NCBI RefSeq assembly: GCF_000024025.1
Contig: NC_013131.1
Location: 6,572,001-6,636,000, forward strand
Reading direction: 5' to 3'
Source: Catenulispora acidiphila DSM 44928
Lineage (GTDB): Bacteria > Actinomycetota > Actinomycetes > Streptomycetales > Catenulisporaceae
DNA: 64,000 nucleotides
The position numbers and the translations under genes are program-made. Numbering within the stretch: position 1 is the first letter of the stretch; each line of letters starts with the position of its first letter. Shown piece after piece: positions 1 to 9,400 of the stretch. The notes under the pieces are model-generated. The model was given only the letters and a program-made list of their open reading frames with translations. It searched no databases and was not told the origin of the DNA.

Positions 1-39
1 AGTTGTCACAGAACGTCTGATCCCTCGAAAGGAGAAGCC

Positions 40-420
40 ATGACATTGACGGACACCAGTCCCACCACCTCGGACCCCGGCTCGCCCGCCCCGATGCTGC
101 CGGGCGTCCCACGCCGGGGAGCTCTGCGCTGGCTGACCGGCGGCGGTATAGCCCTAGTCGGGGCGGTGTCCGGCCTGTTCGCCACAGCCGCACCGGCCTC
201 AGCCTCCCCTCTGTGCTGCCAACTGGCCTATCCGAACGGTCCGTTCTGCAACTACTTCGAGTGCTGGTTCAGCTGTCCGAGCGGATACACCAAAATGGTC
301 TGGACCTGCGCCTCCGGCTCGCGGGAGATTGTCTGCGGCGAGTGCCAGCAAGGTGGTAACACCTGCTGGAACGGCAGCAAATACGTGTGTTCCATCTATT
401 GGGACGACGACACGTGCTGA
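40..420 (+). CDS. Tat-like exported Cys-rich protein, methylamine dehydrogenase light chain-like (copy 1)
   Basis: This 126-aa protein begins with a polar N-tail, then a twin-Arg segment (PRRGALRW), a hydrophobic run and an AxA-type cleavage site (APASA). The mature part is only about 70 residues but carries 11 Cys, including LCC, CPSG, VWTC and CGEC. The spacing CPSG...VWTC...CGEC...C resembles the light (beta) subunit of methylamine dehydrogenase, a small Tat-exported protein held by six disulfides that forms the TTQ cofactor from two Trp. The first Trp position (VWTC) matches; the second is CW here instead of WC, so TTQ formation is doubtful. No heavy-chain gene is nearby. The start is supported by AAAGGAGAAG just upstream. 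It heads a three-part module repeated at 1694-2642. Homology is inferred by eye and could be a separate disulfide-rich family. Confidence 0.6.
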   Translation: MTLTDTSPTTSDPGSPAPMLPGVPRRGALRWLTGGGIALVGAVSGLFATAAPASASPLCCQLAYPNGPFCNYFECWFSCPSGYTKMVWTCASGSREIVCGECQQGGNTCWNGSKYVCSIYWDDDTC

Positions 421-430
421 GCCGCCGACC

Positions 431-493
431 ATGATCGCGTTCATTCTCGCGCTCGCCGCGGCAGCCGGCTTCGCGCAGCTGTTCAGTCCTTGA
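431..493 (+). CDS. 20-aa hydrophobic mini-ORF
   Basis: An ATG ORF of 20 residues, almost entirely hydrophobic (one possible membrane helix), lies between the Cys-rich gene and the membrane protein gene. It is in the same frame as the latter and is separated from it by a single TGA at 491-493 and one codon. It may be a real membrane peptide, or the detached first helix of a formerly longer membrane protein. The equivalent DNA in the second copy (around 2098-2150) is recognisable but has lost the ATG and the stop. No good ribosome binding site is visible. Confidence 0.25.
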   Translation: MIAFILALAAAAGFAQLFSP

Positions 494-496
494 GGC

Positions 497-1162
497 GTGT
501 CCTTCGTCGGGATGCTCCGCCCCCTGGCCAAGGAGGCCGCTCCGACGACCCCCCTGGTTCAGGGGGACCCGCCACGCCGACCGATCCGCGGCTGGGAACC
601 CGTGGTGTTCCTGGCGCTGGGCTTCGGTATCTCCGCACTCTTCCTGTTCGCCTCGATACACGGCGTCAGCTTCCTGCTACCTGTCCGGATGGTCTCGAAG
701 ACCGACCGGCTGGCGGCCACCACGGTGGCTTGGGCGGCTCTCTGCGTCGTCGACGTGATCCTGTTGACCCGGCACAAAGGCTGCTCGATCGGTCTGGCCC
801 GCCAGACCCCCAAGCGTCTCATCCACCAGTACGGGATACGCATCGGCCCGTTCGTGTGGGGCCTGGACACCGGCTTGGCCGTGACGACCTTCCGCATGGT
901 CACCCTGACCTGGGCGGTGCTGATCGCCGCCGTGCTGGGCACCGCTCCCTGGTGGACGGGGCTGGCGTACGCGCTGGGCTTCGCGGTTCCGTTGGGAGTC
1001 GCGGTCCTGGGCCCACGTCGGCGCACCGGCACCGAACGGTCCGACAGCGAGCCGATCTGGCTGGTCGATCTCCTGCACCGGCTCACCCGCTGGTTCCGGA
1101 TCGGCTGCACTGCCGTGCTGTTCGCGGCAGCGGTGTTCGCAGCCTCCACCTTCATCACTTGA
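497..1162 (+). CDS. polytopic membrane protein of the Cys-rich module
   Basis: A 221-aa protein with about five hydrophobic segments: roughly residues 33-60, 70-92, 115-145, 150-172 and 200-221. Polar loops include a conserved-looking WGLDTGLAVTTFR stretch near residue 120. I do not recognise the family with confidence. By position it could serve the neighbouring exported Cys-rich protein, as MauE/MauF-type membrane proteins serve methylamine dehydrogenase maturation, but this is inference. The GTG at 497 is the longest start; ATG at 512 is an alternative and neither has a strong ribosome binding site. A decayed homologue with internal deletions sits at the same place in the second module copy. 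Confidence 0.6.
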   Translation: MSFVGMLRPLAKEAAPTTPLVQGDPPRRPIRGWEPVVFLALGFGISALFLFASIHGVSFLLPVRMVSKTDRLAATTVAWAALCVVDVILLTRHKGCSIGLARQTPKRLIHQYGIRIGPFVWGLDTGLAVTTFRMVTLTWAVLIAAVLGTAPWWTGLAYALGFAVPLGVAVLGPRRRTGTERSDSEPIWLVDLLHRLTRWFRIGCTAVLFAAAVFAASTFIT

Positions 1163-1194
1163 TCAAAAGAACAGCACCCACGAAAGGAAAGACC

Positions 1195-1452
1195 TTGCGA
1201 ACCAGGAGACTCCGCCGAACCGGCGTCCCCGCCCTGGTCGGCCTGACCATCGCCGGGACCATGACCCTCTCGACCGGGACCGCGTCCGCGGGCGCATGGT
1301 TGAGCACAGGGTACTACTTCCCGTCCCAGGCATCCTGTAGCAACTGGGCCGGCAACGTGGCCGGGGCATATGGCTGGACCGCGTGGGACTGCCGATACGA
1401 CCCCTCGAGGCAGGACGGGATGCACTGGCTCCTGTTCGCTTTCGAGGGCTGA
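1195..1452 (+). CDS. 85-aa secreted protein, copy 1
   Basis: The TTG start at 1195 is chosen because GAAAGGAAAG lies just upstream and the paralogue at 2385 has the same arrangement. The product has an Arg-rich N-terminus (RTRRLRRTG), a hydrophobic helix and an ASAGA cleavage region. The mature peptide of about 52 residues contains two Cys (SCSNW and WDC) and several Trp/Tyr, ending in LLFAFEG. It probably folds around one disulfide outside the cell. The family is not recognised; similar small Sec-exported peptides with a C...GW..W.C pattern occur in actinomycetes. It closes the first module and is followed by a hairpin terminator. Confidence 0.65.
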   Translation: MRTRRLRRTGVPALVGLTIAGTMTLSTGTASAGAWLSTGYYFPSQASCSNWAGNVAGAYGWTAWDCRYDPSRQDGMHWLLFAFEG

Positions 1453-1464
1453 GCACTCGCGGCT

Positions 1465-1504
1465 TGACCTTGAGACGCCCTGATCTCTGAGCATCTCAAG
1501 GTCA
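1465..1504 (+). terminator. hairpin terminator after module copy 1
   Basis: An 11-bp perfect inverted repeat, TGACCTTGAGA / TCTCAAGGTCA, encloses an 18-nt loop just after the 85-aa secreted protein gene. The rest of 1453-1693 shows no gene; it must hold the promoter and leader of the second Cys-rich gene. Confidence 0.6.
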
Positions 1505-1693
1505 CGCGCGCGGACCCGAGGAGGATGATCCCGACCGATGACGTCGGCGGCGGCGATGACAACCGCGTCTGTGAATCTCCCGCACCAAGACCACTCGATG
1601 CTTCCCGATGCGCTGCGCTGCCCTTCTACCGGCAGTCGCAGCCTTCCCTCAGCCATGTGACCGAGACGACCATCATTCAGGAAAGGAGAGGTC

Positions 1694-2092
1694 GTGACAT
1701 CGACGGATGTCAGTCCCAGCACGTCGGTCCCGCAGCCGCCGGCCCCGAGGTCCCCGGCGCTGCCGGGCACCCCACGCCGGGGAGCTCTGCGCTGGATTGC
1801 CGGCTGCGGCATAGCCCTGGTCGGGGCAGTGTCCGGACTTCTGGGCACCGCCGAGCCAGCCTCAGCCAACCCCCTGTGCTGCACCTTGATGTATCCGAAC
1901 GGCCCAACCTGCAGCAGTTCGAATTGCTGGTTCAGCTGTCCCAGCGGTTTCACCGCGTATGTATGGACCTGTATGTCAGGTACCCGAGAAATCTATTGCG
2001 GTGAGTGCATCAAGGGCGGGGACAAGACATGCTGGGGGAACGACGGCGCCGTGTTCAACTGTTCCGTTTGGTGGGACGACAGCTCTTGCTGA
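1694..2092 (+). CDS. Tat-like exported Cys-rich protein, methylamine dehydrogenase light chain-like (copy 2)
   Basis: A 132-aa paralogue of the 40-420 product. All 11 Cys of the mature part are kept (LCC, CPSG, VWTC, CGEC, TCW, then two C-terminal Cys), as are the PRRGALRW twin-Arg segment and PASA cleavage site. Loops differ: the region before VWTC and the segment after CGEC, which is a few residues longer here. A stretch covering the twin-Arg codons is nearly identical in DNA between copies, indicating duplication in this lineage. The GTG start follows GAAAGGAGAGG. Conserved Cys with divergent loops suggests both copies make functional folded proteins. Confidence 0.6.
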   Translation: MTSTDVSPSTSVPQPPAPRSPALPGTPRRGALRWIAGCGIALVGAVSGLLGTAEPASANPLCCTLMYPNGPTCSSSNCWFSCPSGFTAYVWTCMSGTREIYCGECIKGGDKTCWGNDGAVFNCSVWWDDSSC

Positions 2093-2097
2093 GCTGC

Positions 2098-2351
2098 CGA
2101 CAGTGGCCGCGATCACTGTGGCGCCGGCCGGCTTCGCGCATCTCCGCGGCGCCGGCGTCCCGCTGCTCGCCCGGGCAGTCTCAAAGAACGGCCGGCTGAC
2201 GGCGACAGCAGCTTGCATCGATCTCCACCGTGCCCGGGGTTCGCGGTTCCTTCGTGAATCGCGGTCCTGGGCCCGCGACGGCGCACCAGCACCGAACACA
2301 CTCCACCAGGGAACCGATCCAATGTTCACGGCCATCGCTGCCATCGCCTGA
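2098..2351 (+). pseudogene. remnant of the module membrane protein, copy 2
   Basis: DNA here matches scattered parts of 425-1060. A block with GCCGGCTTCGCGCA matches the 431-493 mini-ORF. A block around 2153-2210 (GTCTCAAAGAACGGCCGGCT) matches 690-720. A block around 2240-2300 (GTCGCGGTCCTGGGCCC-like) matches 985-1055. The intervening transmembrane coding sequence is missing and the blocks are out of register, so no membrane protein can be made. This fills the gap between the second Cys-rich gene and the second 85-aa secreted protein. Confidence 0.6.
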
Positions 2352-2384
2352 CCGAGCCAAACATCATCCACGAAAGGAAACACC

Positions 2385-2642
2385 TTGCGAGCCAAGAGAC
2401 TCCGCCGAACCGGCATCCCCGCCCTGGTCAGCCTGACCATCGCCGGGACCATGGCCCTGTCCACCGGGACAGCGTTCGCGGGCGCCTGGATCGATACCCA
2501 GAACTACTTCCCCTCCAAGGCCGCCTGTAATTCCTGGGCTTCCCAGCAGGCCTCAGACTACGGCTGGACCACCTGGGACTGCCGATTCATCGCCAGCAAG
2601 GCCGACGGGTATCCATGGGACCTCTTCGCCTTCGAGGCCTGA
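2385..2642 (+). CDS. 85-aa secreted protein, copy 2
   Basis: Paralogue of 1195-1452 with exactly the same length, a TTG start and the same upstream GAAAGGAAA. The leader (RAKRLRRTGIPALV...) and cleavage site (AFAGA) are conserved. The mature part keeps the Trp and both Cys (AACNSW and WDC) and the FAFE ending, while loop residues differ. The family is unknown. Retention of this gene and the Cys-rich gene in copy 2, while the membrane gene decayed, suggests these two products are the conserved core of the module. Confidence 0.65.
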   Translation: MRAKRLRRTGIPALVSLTIAGTMALSTGTAFAGAWIDTQNYFPSKAACNSWASQQASDYGWTTWDCRFIASKADGYPWDLFAFEA

Positions 2643-2665
2643 GAGCCCCTGAGAACTCAAGACTT

Positions 2666-2703
2666 CACCTCGAGGCGCCCCGCTCGCTGGGCGCCTCGAG
2701 GTG
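2666..2703. terminator. strong bidirectional terminator
   Basis: A perfect 15-bp stem (CACCTCGAGGCGCCC / GGGCGCCTCGAGGTG) with an 8-nt loop lies between the converging module copy 2 and pyruvate kinase genes, so it can end transcription from both sides. Confidence 0.75.
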
Positions 2704-2721
2704 CGTAGGCGGATCCCGGCG

Positions 2722-4203
2722 CTACTGCCCCGCGCGGTAGGCCGGCACGACGCCGTTGATGGCGTCGCCCACGCGGTGCACGCGCACCGCGTTGGTGGAG
2801 CCGGGGATTCCGGGCGGGGAGCCGGCGATGATGACCACGGTGTCGCCGGTCTTGCTCAGCTCCAGCTGCAGCAGCTCGGTGTCGACCTGGCGCACCATGT
2901 CGTCGGTGTGCTCGACCTCGGGGCTGCAGAAGGTCCGGATGCCCCAGCTCAGCGCCAGCTGGTTGCGGATCTCGTTGTGCGGGGTGAAGGCGATCAGCGG
3001 CGTCGGGGGACGGTAGCGGGACAGCCGGCGGGCGGTGTCGCCGCTCTCGGTGAAGGCGACCAGGTACTTGGCGTAGAGGTTCTCGCTGAGTTCGGCGGCC
3101 GCCCGGGCGACCGCGCCGCCCTTGGTGCGGGGCTTGCTCAGGGCCGGCTTGAGCCCGGCGGCGAGGGTCTCCTCCTCGGCCGCGGTGATGATCTTCGCCA
3201 TCGTCTCCACGGTCTGCACCGCGTAGGCGCCGACCGAGGTCTCGGCCGAGAGCATCACCGCGTCGGTGCCGTCCAGGACCGCGTTGGCCACGTCGGACAC
3301 CTCGGCGCGGGTGGGCCGGGAGTTGGTGATCATCGAGTCCAGCATCTGGGTGGCCACGATGACCGGCTTGGCGTTGCGGCGCGAGAGGGTGATGCAGCGC
3401 TTCTGCACCATCGGGACCTGCTCCAGCGGCAGCTCCACGCCCAGGTCGCCGCGGGCCACCATGATCGCGTCGAAGGCGTCGACGATGGCGTCCAGGTTGG
3501 CCACCGCCTGCGGCTTCTCGATCTTGGCGATCACCGGGACCCGGTGGCCGATCTCGTCCATGATCTCGTGGACGCGCTCGATGTCGACGGCGTCGCGCAC
3601 GAAGGACAGCGCGATCATGTCGGCGCGCACGCCGGGGTTGCCGTGGCCGGTCTCCGGCTTGCCCAGGGCCCAGCGCAGGTCCAGCTCGTCCTTCTCGGAC
3701 AGGGCCGGGACCGACACGGACACGCCGGGCAGGTTGATGCCCTTGCTGTTGGAGATCGGGCCGCCCTCGACGACCCGGGTCACCACGTCGGTGTCGGTGA
3801 CGCTCTGCACTTCCAGGCACAGCTTGCCGTCGTCGACCAGGATCTGGTCGCCGGGCCGGCAGTCCCCGGGCAGTCCCTTGTAGGTGGTCCCGCAGATGGT
3901 GGCGTCCCCGGCGACGTCGCGCGTGGTGATCGTGAACTGCGCGCCGTTGGCCAGGACCTCCTTGCCGTTGGCGAAGGTGCCCAGGCGGATCTTCGGGCCC
4001 TGCAGGTCGACCAGGATGCCGATCGCCTGACCGCTGGTCGTGGCGACCTGCCGGACATTGCGATATCGCTCCTCGTGGTCCTCATAGGAACCGTGGGAGA
4101 GATTCAGGCGGGCCACGTTCATTCCGGCGTCCACCAGGGCAGTGAGCTGCTCCAGGCTTCCGGCCGACGGGCCCAGGGTACAAACGATTTTCGCGCGGCG
4201 CAT
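2722..4203 (-). CDS. pyk: pyruvate kinase
   Basis: A 493-aa cytosolic enzyme making pyruvate and ATP from phosphoenolpyruvate and ADP at the end of glycolysis. The N-terminus RRAKIVCTLGPSAGS is the classic start. LNLSHGSYEDH, the substrate and metal loop VARGDLGVELP, the catalytic Lys region VIAKIEKPQ and SAETSVG are all present, followed by the C-terminal allosteric domain. Length is normal for bacterial type. The ATG start lies at the divergent intergenic region shared with the DUF4190 gene. It appears monocistronic. Confidence 0.97.
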   Translation of the reverse strand: MRRAKIVCTLGPSAGSLEQLTALVDAGMNVARLNLSHGSYEDHEERYRNVRQVATTSGQAIGILVDLQGPKIRLGTFANGKEVLANGAQFTITTRDVAGDATICGTTYKGLPGDCRPGDQILVDDGKLCLEVQSVTDTDVVTRVVEGGPISNSKGINLPGVSVSVPALSEKDELDLRWALGKPETGHGNPGVRADMIALSFVRDAVDIERVHEIMDEIGHRVPVIAKIEKPQAVANLDAIVDAFDAIMVARGDLGVELPLEQVPMVQKRCITLSRRNAKPVIVATQMLDSMITNSRPTRAEVSDVANAVLDGTDAVMLSAETSVGAYAVQTVETMAKIITAAEEETLAAGLKPALSKPRTKGGAVARAAAELSENLYAKYLVAFTESGDTARRLSRYRPPTPLIAFTPHNEIRNQLALSWGIRTFCSPEVEHTDDMVRQVDTELLQLELSKTGDTVVIIAGSPPGIPGSTNAVRVHRVGDAINGVVPAYRAGQ

Positions 4204-4341
4204 GCCTACTACCTTATGTCCTACTCGTTAGTAGCTTTTTCGGTCCTGACAAATTCCCACGGTTCCGAACACAACTTTCGGCCACCGTTCACCGTGTGTC
4301 TGTATGGAATGAACCGTCTGCAACGGAGACAATTGGCCTCC

Positions 4342-4875
4342 ATGACGACGCCTCCTCCCCCGGAGCCCCCCGAGCCCTCGGAGCCCTCGGAGTCCCCGGA
4401 GCCGGACCGGTCGCCGGAAGAGCCGGTTCAGCCTCCATCTCCTCCTCCCGCCGCTCCGATCGAGCCTGACGCCTCCGCGGTCCACCTGGGCCGCGACGCC
4501 GAGCCGGAGCCCGGGCCGGACCCCGGCCGCCCGGCGCCGGACCAGCAGTTCCCGCAGTACCCGGCGCCGCCGCCGCTGCCGCCGGAGGCGTATCCGACCT
4601 ACGGCGGCGGCCAGGGCTACGACTACGGCGGGTTCGGCGCTCCCCCCGTCCGGCGCCGCAACGGCATGGGCGTCGCCGCCCTGGTCCTGGGCATCGCCGG
4701 GTTCCTGGTCGGCCCGACGAGCATCCTGGCGATCATCTTCGGCCGGATCGGGCTGAACCGGGTGGCCCGGGGCGAGGCCACCAACCGGGGCGTGGCGCAG
4801 GCCGGGTTCGTGCTGGGAATCGTCACGCTCGTGCTGTGGATCCTGGGACTCATCCTGGTGGCGGCCCGGCACTGA
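4342..4875 (+). CDS. DUF4190 membrane protein with Pro-rich N-tail
   Basis: A 177-aa protein. Residues 1-105 are Pro/Glu/Ala rich (PPPPEPPEPSEPSE and similar), then Tyr/Gly rich. The C-terminal 70 residues hold two membrane helices with the DUF4190 pattern GMGVAALVLGIAGF, FGRIGLNRV and AQAGFVLGIV. Function of the family is unknown; it is common in actinomycete membranes. The ATG at 4342 is preferred because the protein-like Pro-rich tail begins there. GGAG lies 13 nt upstream, a long spacing, so the ATG at 4309 is an alternative. Confidence 0.75.
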   Translation: MTTPPPPEPPEPSEPSESPEPDRSPEEPVQPPSPPPAAPIEPDASAVHLGRDAEPEPGPDPGRPAPDQQFPQYPAPPPLPPEAYPTYGGGQGYDYGGFGAPPVRRRNGMGVAALVLGIAGFLVGPTSILAIIFGRIGLNRVARGEATNRGVAQAGFVLGIVTLVLWILGLILVAARH

Positions 4876-4905
4876 TGCTTCTCGCCGGGTGCCCGGTCCG
4901 GCGGC

Positions 4906-4946
4906 GCGCGTCCCCCGGCACGGCGCCGCCGTGCCGGGGGACGCGC
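4906..4946. terminator. very long terminator hairpin
   Basis: A perfect 19-bp inverted repeat (arms 4906-4924 and 4928-4946) with a 3-nt loop lies between the converging DUF4190 and gltD genes. It should serve both strands. Confidence 0.75.
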
Positions 4947-4952
4947 CGGGTC

Positions 4953-6413
4953 TCACACCGTCACCGGCCGCGCCGTCGGCGGGATCGGCTTGGGCAGCGT
5001 GGTCGAGCCGGCCAGGTAGGCGTCCACCGAGCTGGCCGCCGAGCGGCCCTCGGCGATCGCCCAGACGATCAGCGACTGTCCGCGCCCGGCGTCGCCGGCC
5101 ACGAACACGCCCGGCACGTTGGTGGCGTACTCCCCGTCGCGCGCGATGTTGCCGCGCTCGTCCAGGGCCAGGCCCAGCTGGTCGATCAGGCCGTTGCCGC
5201 GCTCCGGGCCGACGAAGCCCATCGCCAGCAGCACCAGGTCGGCCGGGATCTCCCGCTCGGTGCCGGCCACCGGGACCGGGCGCCCGCCCTCGAACCGGAC
5301 CTCGACCAGGCGCAGGGCCTTGACCCGGCCGTTGTCGTCGCCCACGAACTCGGTGGTGGACACCGCGTAGACGCGGTCGCCGTTCTCCTCGTGCGCCGAG
5401 GAGACGCGGAAGATCATCGGGTAGGTCGGCCACGGCTGGTTCGCCGGGCGGTCGCCGGTCGGCTGGGGCATGATCTCCAGCTGGGTGACCGACTCAGCAC
5501 CCTGACGCGTGGCGGTGCCCAGGCAGTCCGCCCCGGTGTCGCCGCCGCCGATGACCACGACGTGCTTGCCGAACGCGTCGATCGGCGCGGTCAGGTAGTC
5601 GCCCTCGCAGGTCTTGTTCGCGTACGGCAGGTAGTCCATCGCCTGGTGCACGCCGGCCAGGTCGCGGCCGGGCACGTCCAGCTCCCGGGCCTTGGTCGAG
5701 CCGACCGCGAGCACGATGGCGTCGTAGCGCGCCAGGAGCGCGTCTCCGGTGAGGTCCACTCCGATGTGCATGCCGGGACGGAACTTGGTGCCCTCGGCGC
5801 GCATCTGCTCGATCCGCCGGTTCAGGTGGCGCTTCTCCATCTTGAACTCGGGGATGCCGTAGCGCAGCAGCCCGCCGATCCGGTCGGCGCGCTCGTAGAC
5901 CGCGACGGTGTGCCCGGCGCGCGTGAGCTGCTGCGCGGCGGCCAGCCCGGCGGGACCGGAGCCGATCACCGCGACCGTGCGGCCGGACAGGCGCTCGGGC
6001 GGCAGAGGCCTGACGGTCCCGTCCTCCCACGCCCGGTCGATGATGGAGACCTCGACGTTCTTGATGGTCACCGCCGGCTGGTTGATCCCCAGCACGCACG
6101 CGGTCTCGCACGGCGCCGGGCACAGCCGCCCGGTGAACTCCGGGAAGTTGTTGGTCGCGTGCAGCCGGTCGGAGGCTCCCTCCCAGTCGCCCTTCCAGAC
6201 CAGGTCGTTCCACTCCGGGATGATGTTGCCCAGCGGGCAGCCGTTGTGGCAGAACGGGATCCCGCAGTCCATGCAGCGGCCGGCCTGCTTGTTGATGATC
6301 GGCAGCAGCGCCCCGGGCTTGTAGACCTCTTTCCAGTCCTGGACGCGCTCGGCGACCGGGCGGCGCTCCGGGTGCTGCTGGGGGGTGGTCAGGAAACCAC
6401 GGGGGTCAGCCAC
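4953..6413 (-). CDS. gltD: glutamate synthase, NADPH small (beta) subunit
   Basis: A 486-aa flavoprotein that passes electrons from NADPH through FAD and two Fe-S clusters to GltB for glutamine-dependent glutamate synthesis. Cluster Cys are seen in [17 protein letters not shown] and in CPAPCETAC. The FAD dinucleotide fold is [13 protein letters not shown], the NADPH fold GGGDTGADC, and the C-terminal FAD loop is [13 protein letters not shown]. Length is typical. The GTG start overlaps the end of gltB by 8 nt, so the two subunits are translationally coupled. Confidence 0.97.
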   Translation of the reverse strand: MADPRGFLTTPQQHPERRPVAERVQDWKEVYKPGALLPIINKQAGRCMDCGIPFCHNGCPLGNIIPEWNDLVWKGDWEGASDRLHATNNFPEFTGRLCPAPCETACVLGINQPAVTIKNVEVSIIDRAWEDGTVRPLPPERLSGRTVAVIGSGPAGLAAAQQLTRAGHTVAVYERADRIGGLLRYGIPEFKMEKRHLNRRIEQMRAEGTKFRPGMHIGVDLTGDALLARYDAIVLAVGSTKARELDVPGRDLAGVHQAMDYLPYANKTCEGDYLTAPIDAFGKHVVVIGGGDTGADCLGTATRQGAESVTQLEIMPQPTGDRPANQPWPTYPMIFRVSSAHEENGDRVYAVSTTEFVGDDNGRVKALRLVEVRFEGGRPVPVAGTEREIPADLVLLAMGFVGPERGNGLIDQLGLALDERGNIARDGEYATNVPGVFVAGDAGRGQSLIVWAIAEGRSAASSVDAYLAGSTTLPKPIPPTARPVTV

Positions 6414-9400
6414 GAGTCGCCTCCATGATCTTGTCGAGGGTCTGCTCTTCGGAAAGGCCGGCGGCCTGGGCCGCGGCGCGGGCGGTCAGCACCCGCTTGT
6501 AGTCGACCGGCATGATCTTGGCGAACCGCCCGACGTGCGCGCCCCAGTCGGCCAGCAGCGCCTCGGCGACGGCGGAGCCGGTCTCCTCCTGGTGCTCCTG
6601 CACCAGGGTGTGGAGCAGGGCCCGGTCCTCGGCGTCGAGCGCCTCGACGTTGACCATCTCGGAGTTGACGCGGGAGACCTTCAGGTCCAGCACGTAGGCG
6701 GTGCCGCCGCTCATGCCGGCGGCCAGGTTGCGGCCGTGCTCGCCGAGCACGACCACGGTGCCGCCGGTCATGTACTCGCAGGCGTGGTCCCCCACGCCCT
6801 CCACGACCGCGGTGGCGCCGGAGTTGCGGACGCAGAAGCGCTCGCCGACCGTGCCGCGCAGGTGGATGCGGCCGCTGGTGGCGCCGTAGGCGATGACGTT
6901 GCCGGCGATCACGTTGCGCTCGGCGGCGTCGTTGATCGTCGCGGCCTCGCGGTGCGGGCGGACCACGATGCGGCCGCCGGACAGGCCCTTGCCGACGTAG
7001 TCGTTGGCGTCGCCCTCCAGCCGCAGGGTGATGCCCGGCGCCAGGAACGCGCCGAAGGAGTTGCCCGCCGAGCCCACGAAGGTCAGGTCGATGGTGCCCT
7101 CGGCCAGGCCCTCGCCGCGGTGCGCCTTCACGACCTCGTGCGAGAGCATCGTGCCGACGGTGCGGTTGACGTTGCGGATCTGGAACTGCGCGCGGACCGG
7201 CTCGCGCCTGGCGATCGCCGGCTGCGCCACCGCGATGAGCTGGTGGTCCAGCGCCTTGTCCAGGCCGTGGTCCTGCTCGCGGGTGCGGTGCAGCGCGGTG
7301 CCCTCGGGCAGCGCCGGGACGTGCAGCAGCGGCGCGAGGTCCAGCCCGGAGGCCTTCCAGTGCGCCACCGCGGCGGAGGTGTCCAGCAGCTCGGCGTGCC
7401 CGACGGCCTCCTGCAGGCTGCGGAAGCCGAGCGCCGCCAGGTGCTCGCGCACCTCCTCGGCCAGGTACTCGAAGAAGGTGACCACGAACTCCGGCCGGCC
7501 GTTGAAACGGGCGCGCAGCTCGGGGTTCTGCGTCGCGACGCCGACCGGGCAGGTGTCCAGGTGGCACACGCGCATCATGACGCAGCCGGAGACGACCAGC
7601 GGCGCGGTGGCGAAGCCGTACTCCTCGGCGCCGAGCAGCGCCGCGATCAGCACGTCGCGGCCGGTCTTGAGCTGGCCGTCGGTCTGCACCACGATGCGGT
7701 CGCGCAGGCCGTTGAGCAGCAGCGTCTGCTGGGTCTCGGCCAAGCCCAGCTCCCAGGGCGCGCCGGCGTGCTTCAGCGAGGTCAGCGGCGAGGCGCCGGT
7801 CCCGCCGTCGTGGCCGGAGATGAGCACCACGTCGGCGTGCGCCTTGGACACGCCCGCGGCCACCGTGCCGACGCCGACCTCGGCGACCAGCTTGACGTGC
7901 ACGCGCGCGTCGCGGTTGGCGTTCTTCAGGTCGTGGATCAGCTGCGCGAGGTCCTCGATCGAGTAGATGTCGTGGTGCGGCGGCGGGGAGATCAGGCCGA
8001 CGCCGGGCGTGGAGTGCCGGGTCTTGGCCACCCACGGGTACACCTTGTGTCCGGGCAACTGGCCGCCCTCGCCGGGCTTGGCGCCCTGGGCCATCTTGAT
8101 CTGGATGTCGTCGGCCTCGGCCAGGTACTCGGCGGTGACGCCGAACCGGCCGGAGGCGACCTGCTTGATCGAACTGCGGCGCTCCGGGTCGCGTAGGCGG
8201 TCGACGTCCTCGCCGCCCTCGCCGGTGTTGGACTTGGCGCCGAGCTGGTTCATCGCGATGGCCAGCGTCTGGTGCGCCTCGGCGGAGATGGAGCCGTAGG
8301 ACATGGCGCCGGTGGAGAAGCGCTTGACGATGTCGGAGATCGGTTCGACCTCTTCGATCGGGATCGGCGCCCGCGCGCCGTCCTTGAACTTGAACAGCCC
8401 GCGCAGCGTCATCAGGCGCTCGGACTGCTCGTCCACGCGCGAGGTGTACTGCTTGAAGATGTCGTAGCGCTTCTCGCGGGTGGAGTGCTGCAGGCGGAAG
8501 ACCGTGTCCGGGTCGAACAGGTGCGGCTCGCCCTCGCGGCGCCACTGGTACTCCCCGCCGATCTCCAGCCGGCGGTGCGCCAGACGGGAGGTGCCGGACT
8601 GCTTGGGGTAGGCGCGGGCGTGCCGGCGCGCGGTCTCCTCGGCCAGGGTCTCCAGCCCGACCCCGCCGAGCTTGCTGGTGGTGCCGGTGAAGTACTCGTC
8701 GACGACGTCCTGCGCCAGGCCCACGGCCTCGAAGATCTGCGCGCCGCGGTAGGAGGCGACGGTGGAGATGCCCATCTTGGACATCACCTTCAGCACGCCC
8801 TTGCCCAGGGCCTTGATCAGGTTCCTGATGGCCTGGTCGGGCTCGATCAGGCCGAGGTGGCCCGAGCCCGCCATCTCCTCGACGGACTCCATCGCCAGGT
8901 AGGGGTTGACCACCGCGGCGCCGTAGCCGATCAGCAGCGCGACGTGGTGCACCTCGCGCACGTCGCCGGCCTCGATGACCAGGCCGACGTGGGTGCGGGT
9001 CTTCTCGCGGATCAGGTGGTGGTGCACCGCGGAGGTGAGCAGCAGCGAGGGGATCGGGGCGTGCTCGGCGTCGGAGTGGCGGTCGGAGAGCACGATGATG
9101 CGCGCGCCGCCGGCGATGGCCTTGGAGACCTCCTCGCGGATCTCCTCCAGGCGGGCCCGCAGCGCGGGTCCCCCGCCGGCGACCCGGTAGAGCCCTGAGA
9201 CGGTGACCGCGCGCAGCCCCGGCAGGTCGCCGTCGGCGTTGATGTGGATGAGCTTGGCCAGCTCGTCGTTGTCGATGACCGGGAAGGCCACCTCGACCTG
9301 GCGGCAGGCCGCGGCGGTCGGGTCCAGCAGGTTGGTCTCCGGACCGATGGTGGTCGCAAGGCTCGTGACCAGCTCTTCGCGGATGGCGTCCAGCGGCGGG

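Noticed and set aside
40..420. True methylamine dehydrogenase light chain forming TTQ
   Set aside because: The second cofactor Trp is not in register and no heavy-chain or mau genes accompany it, so only the fold similarity is proposed.
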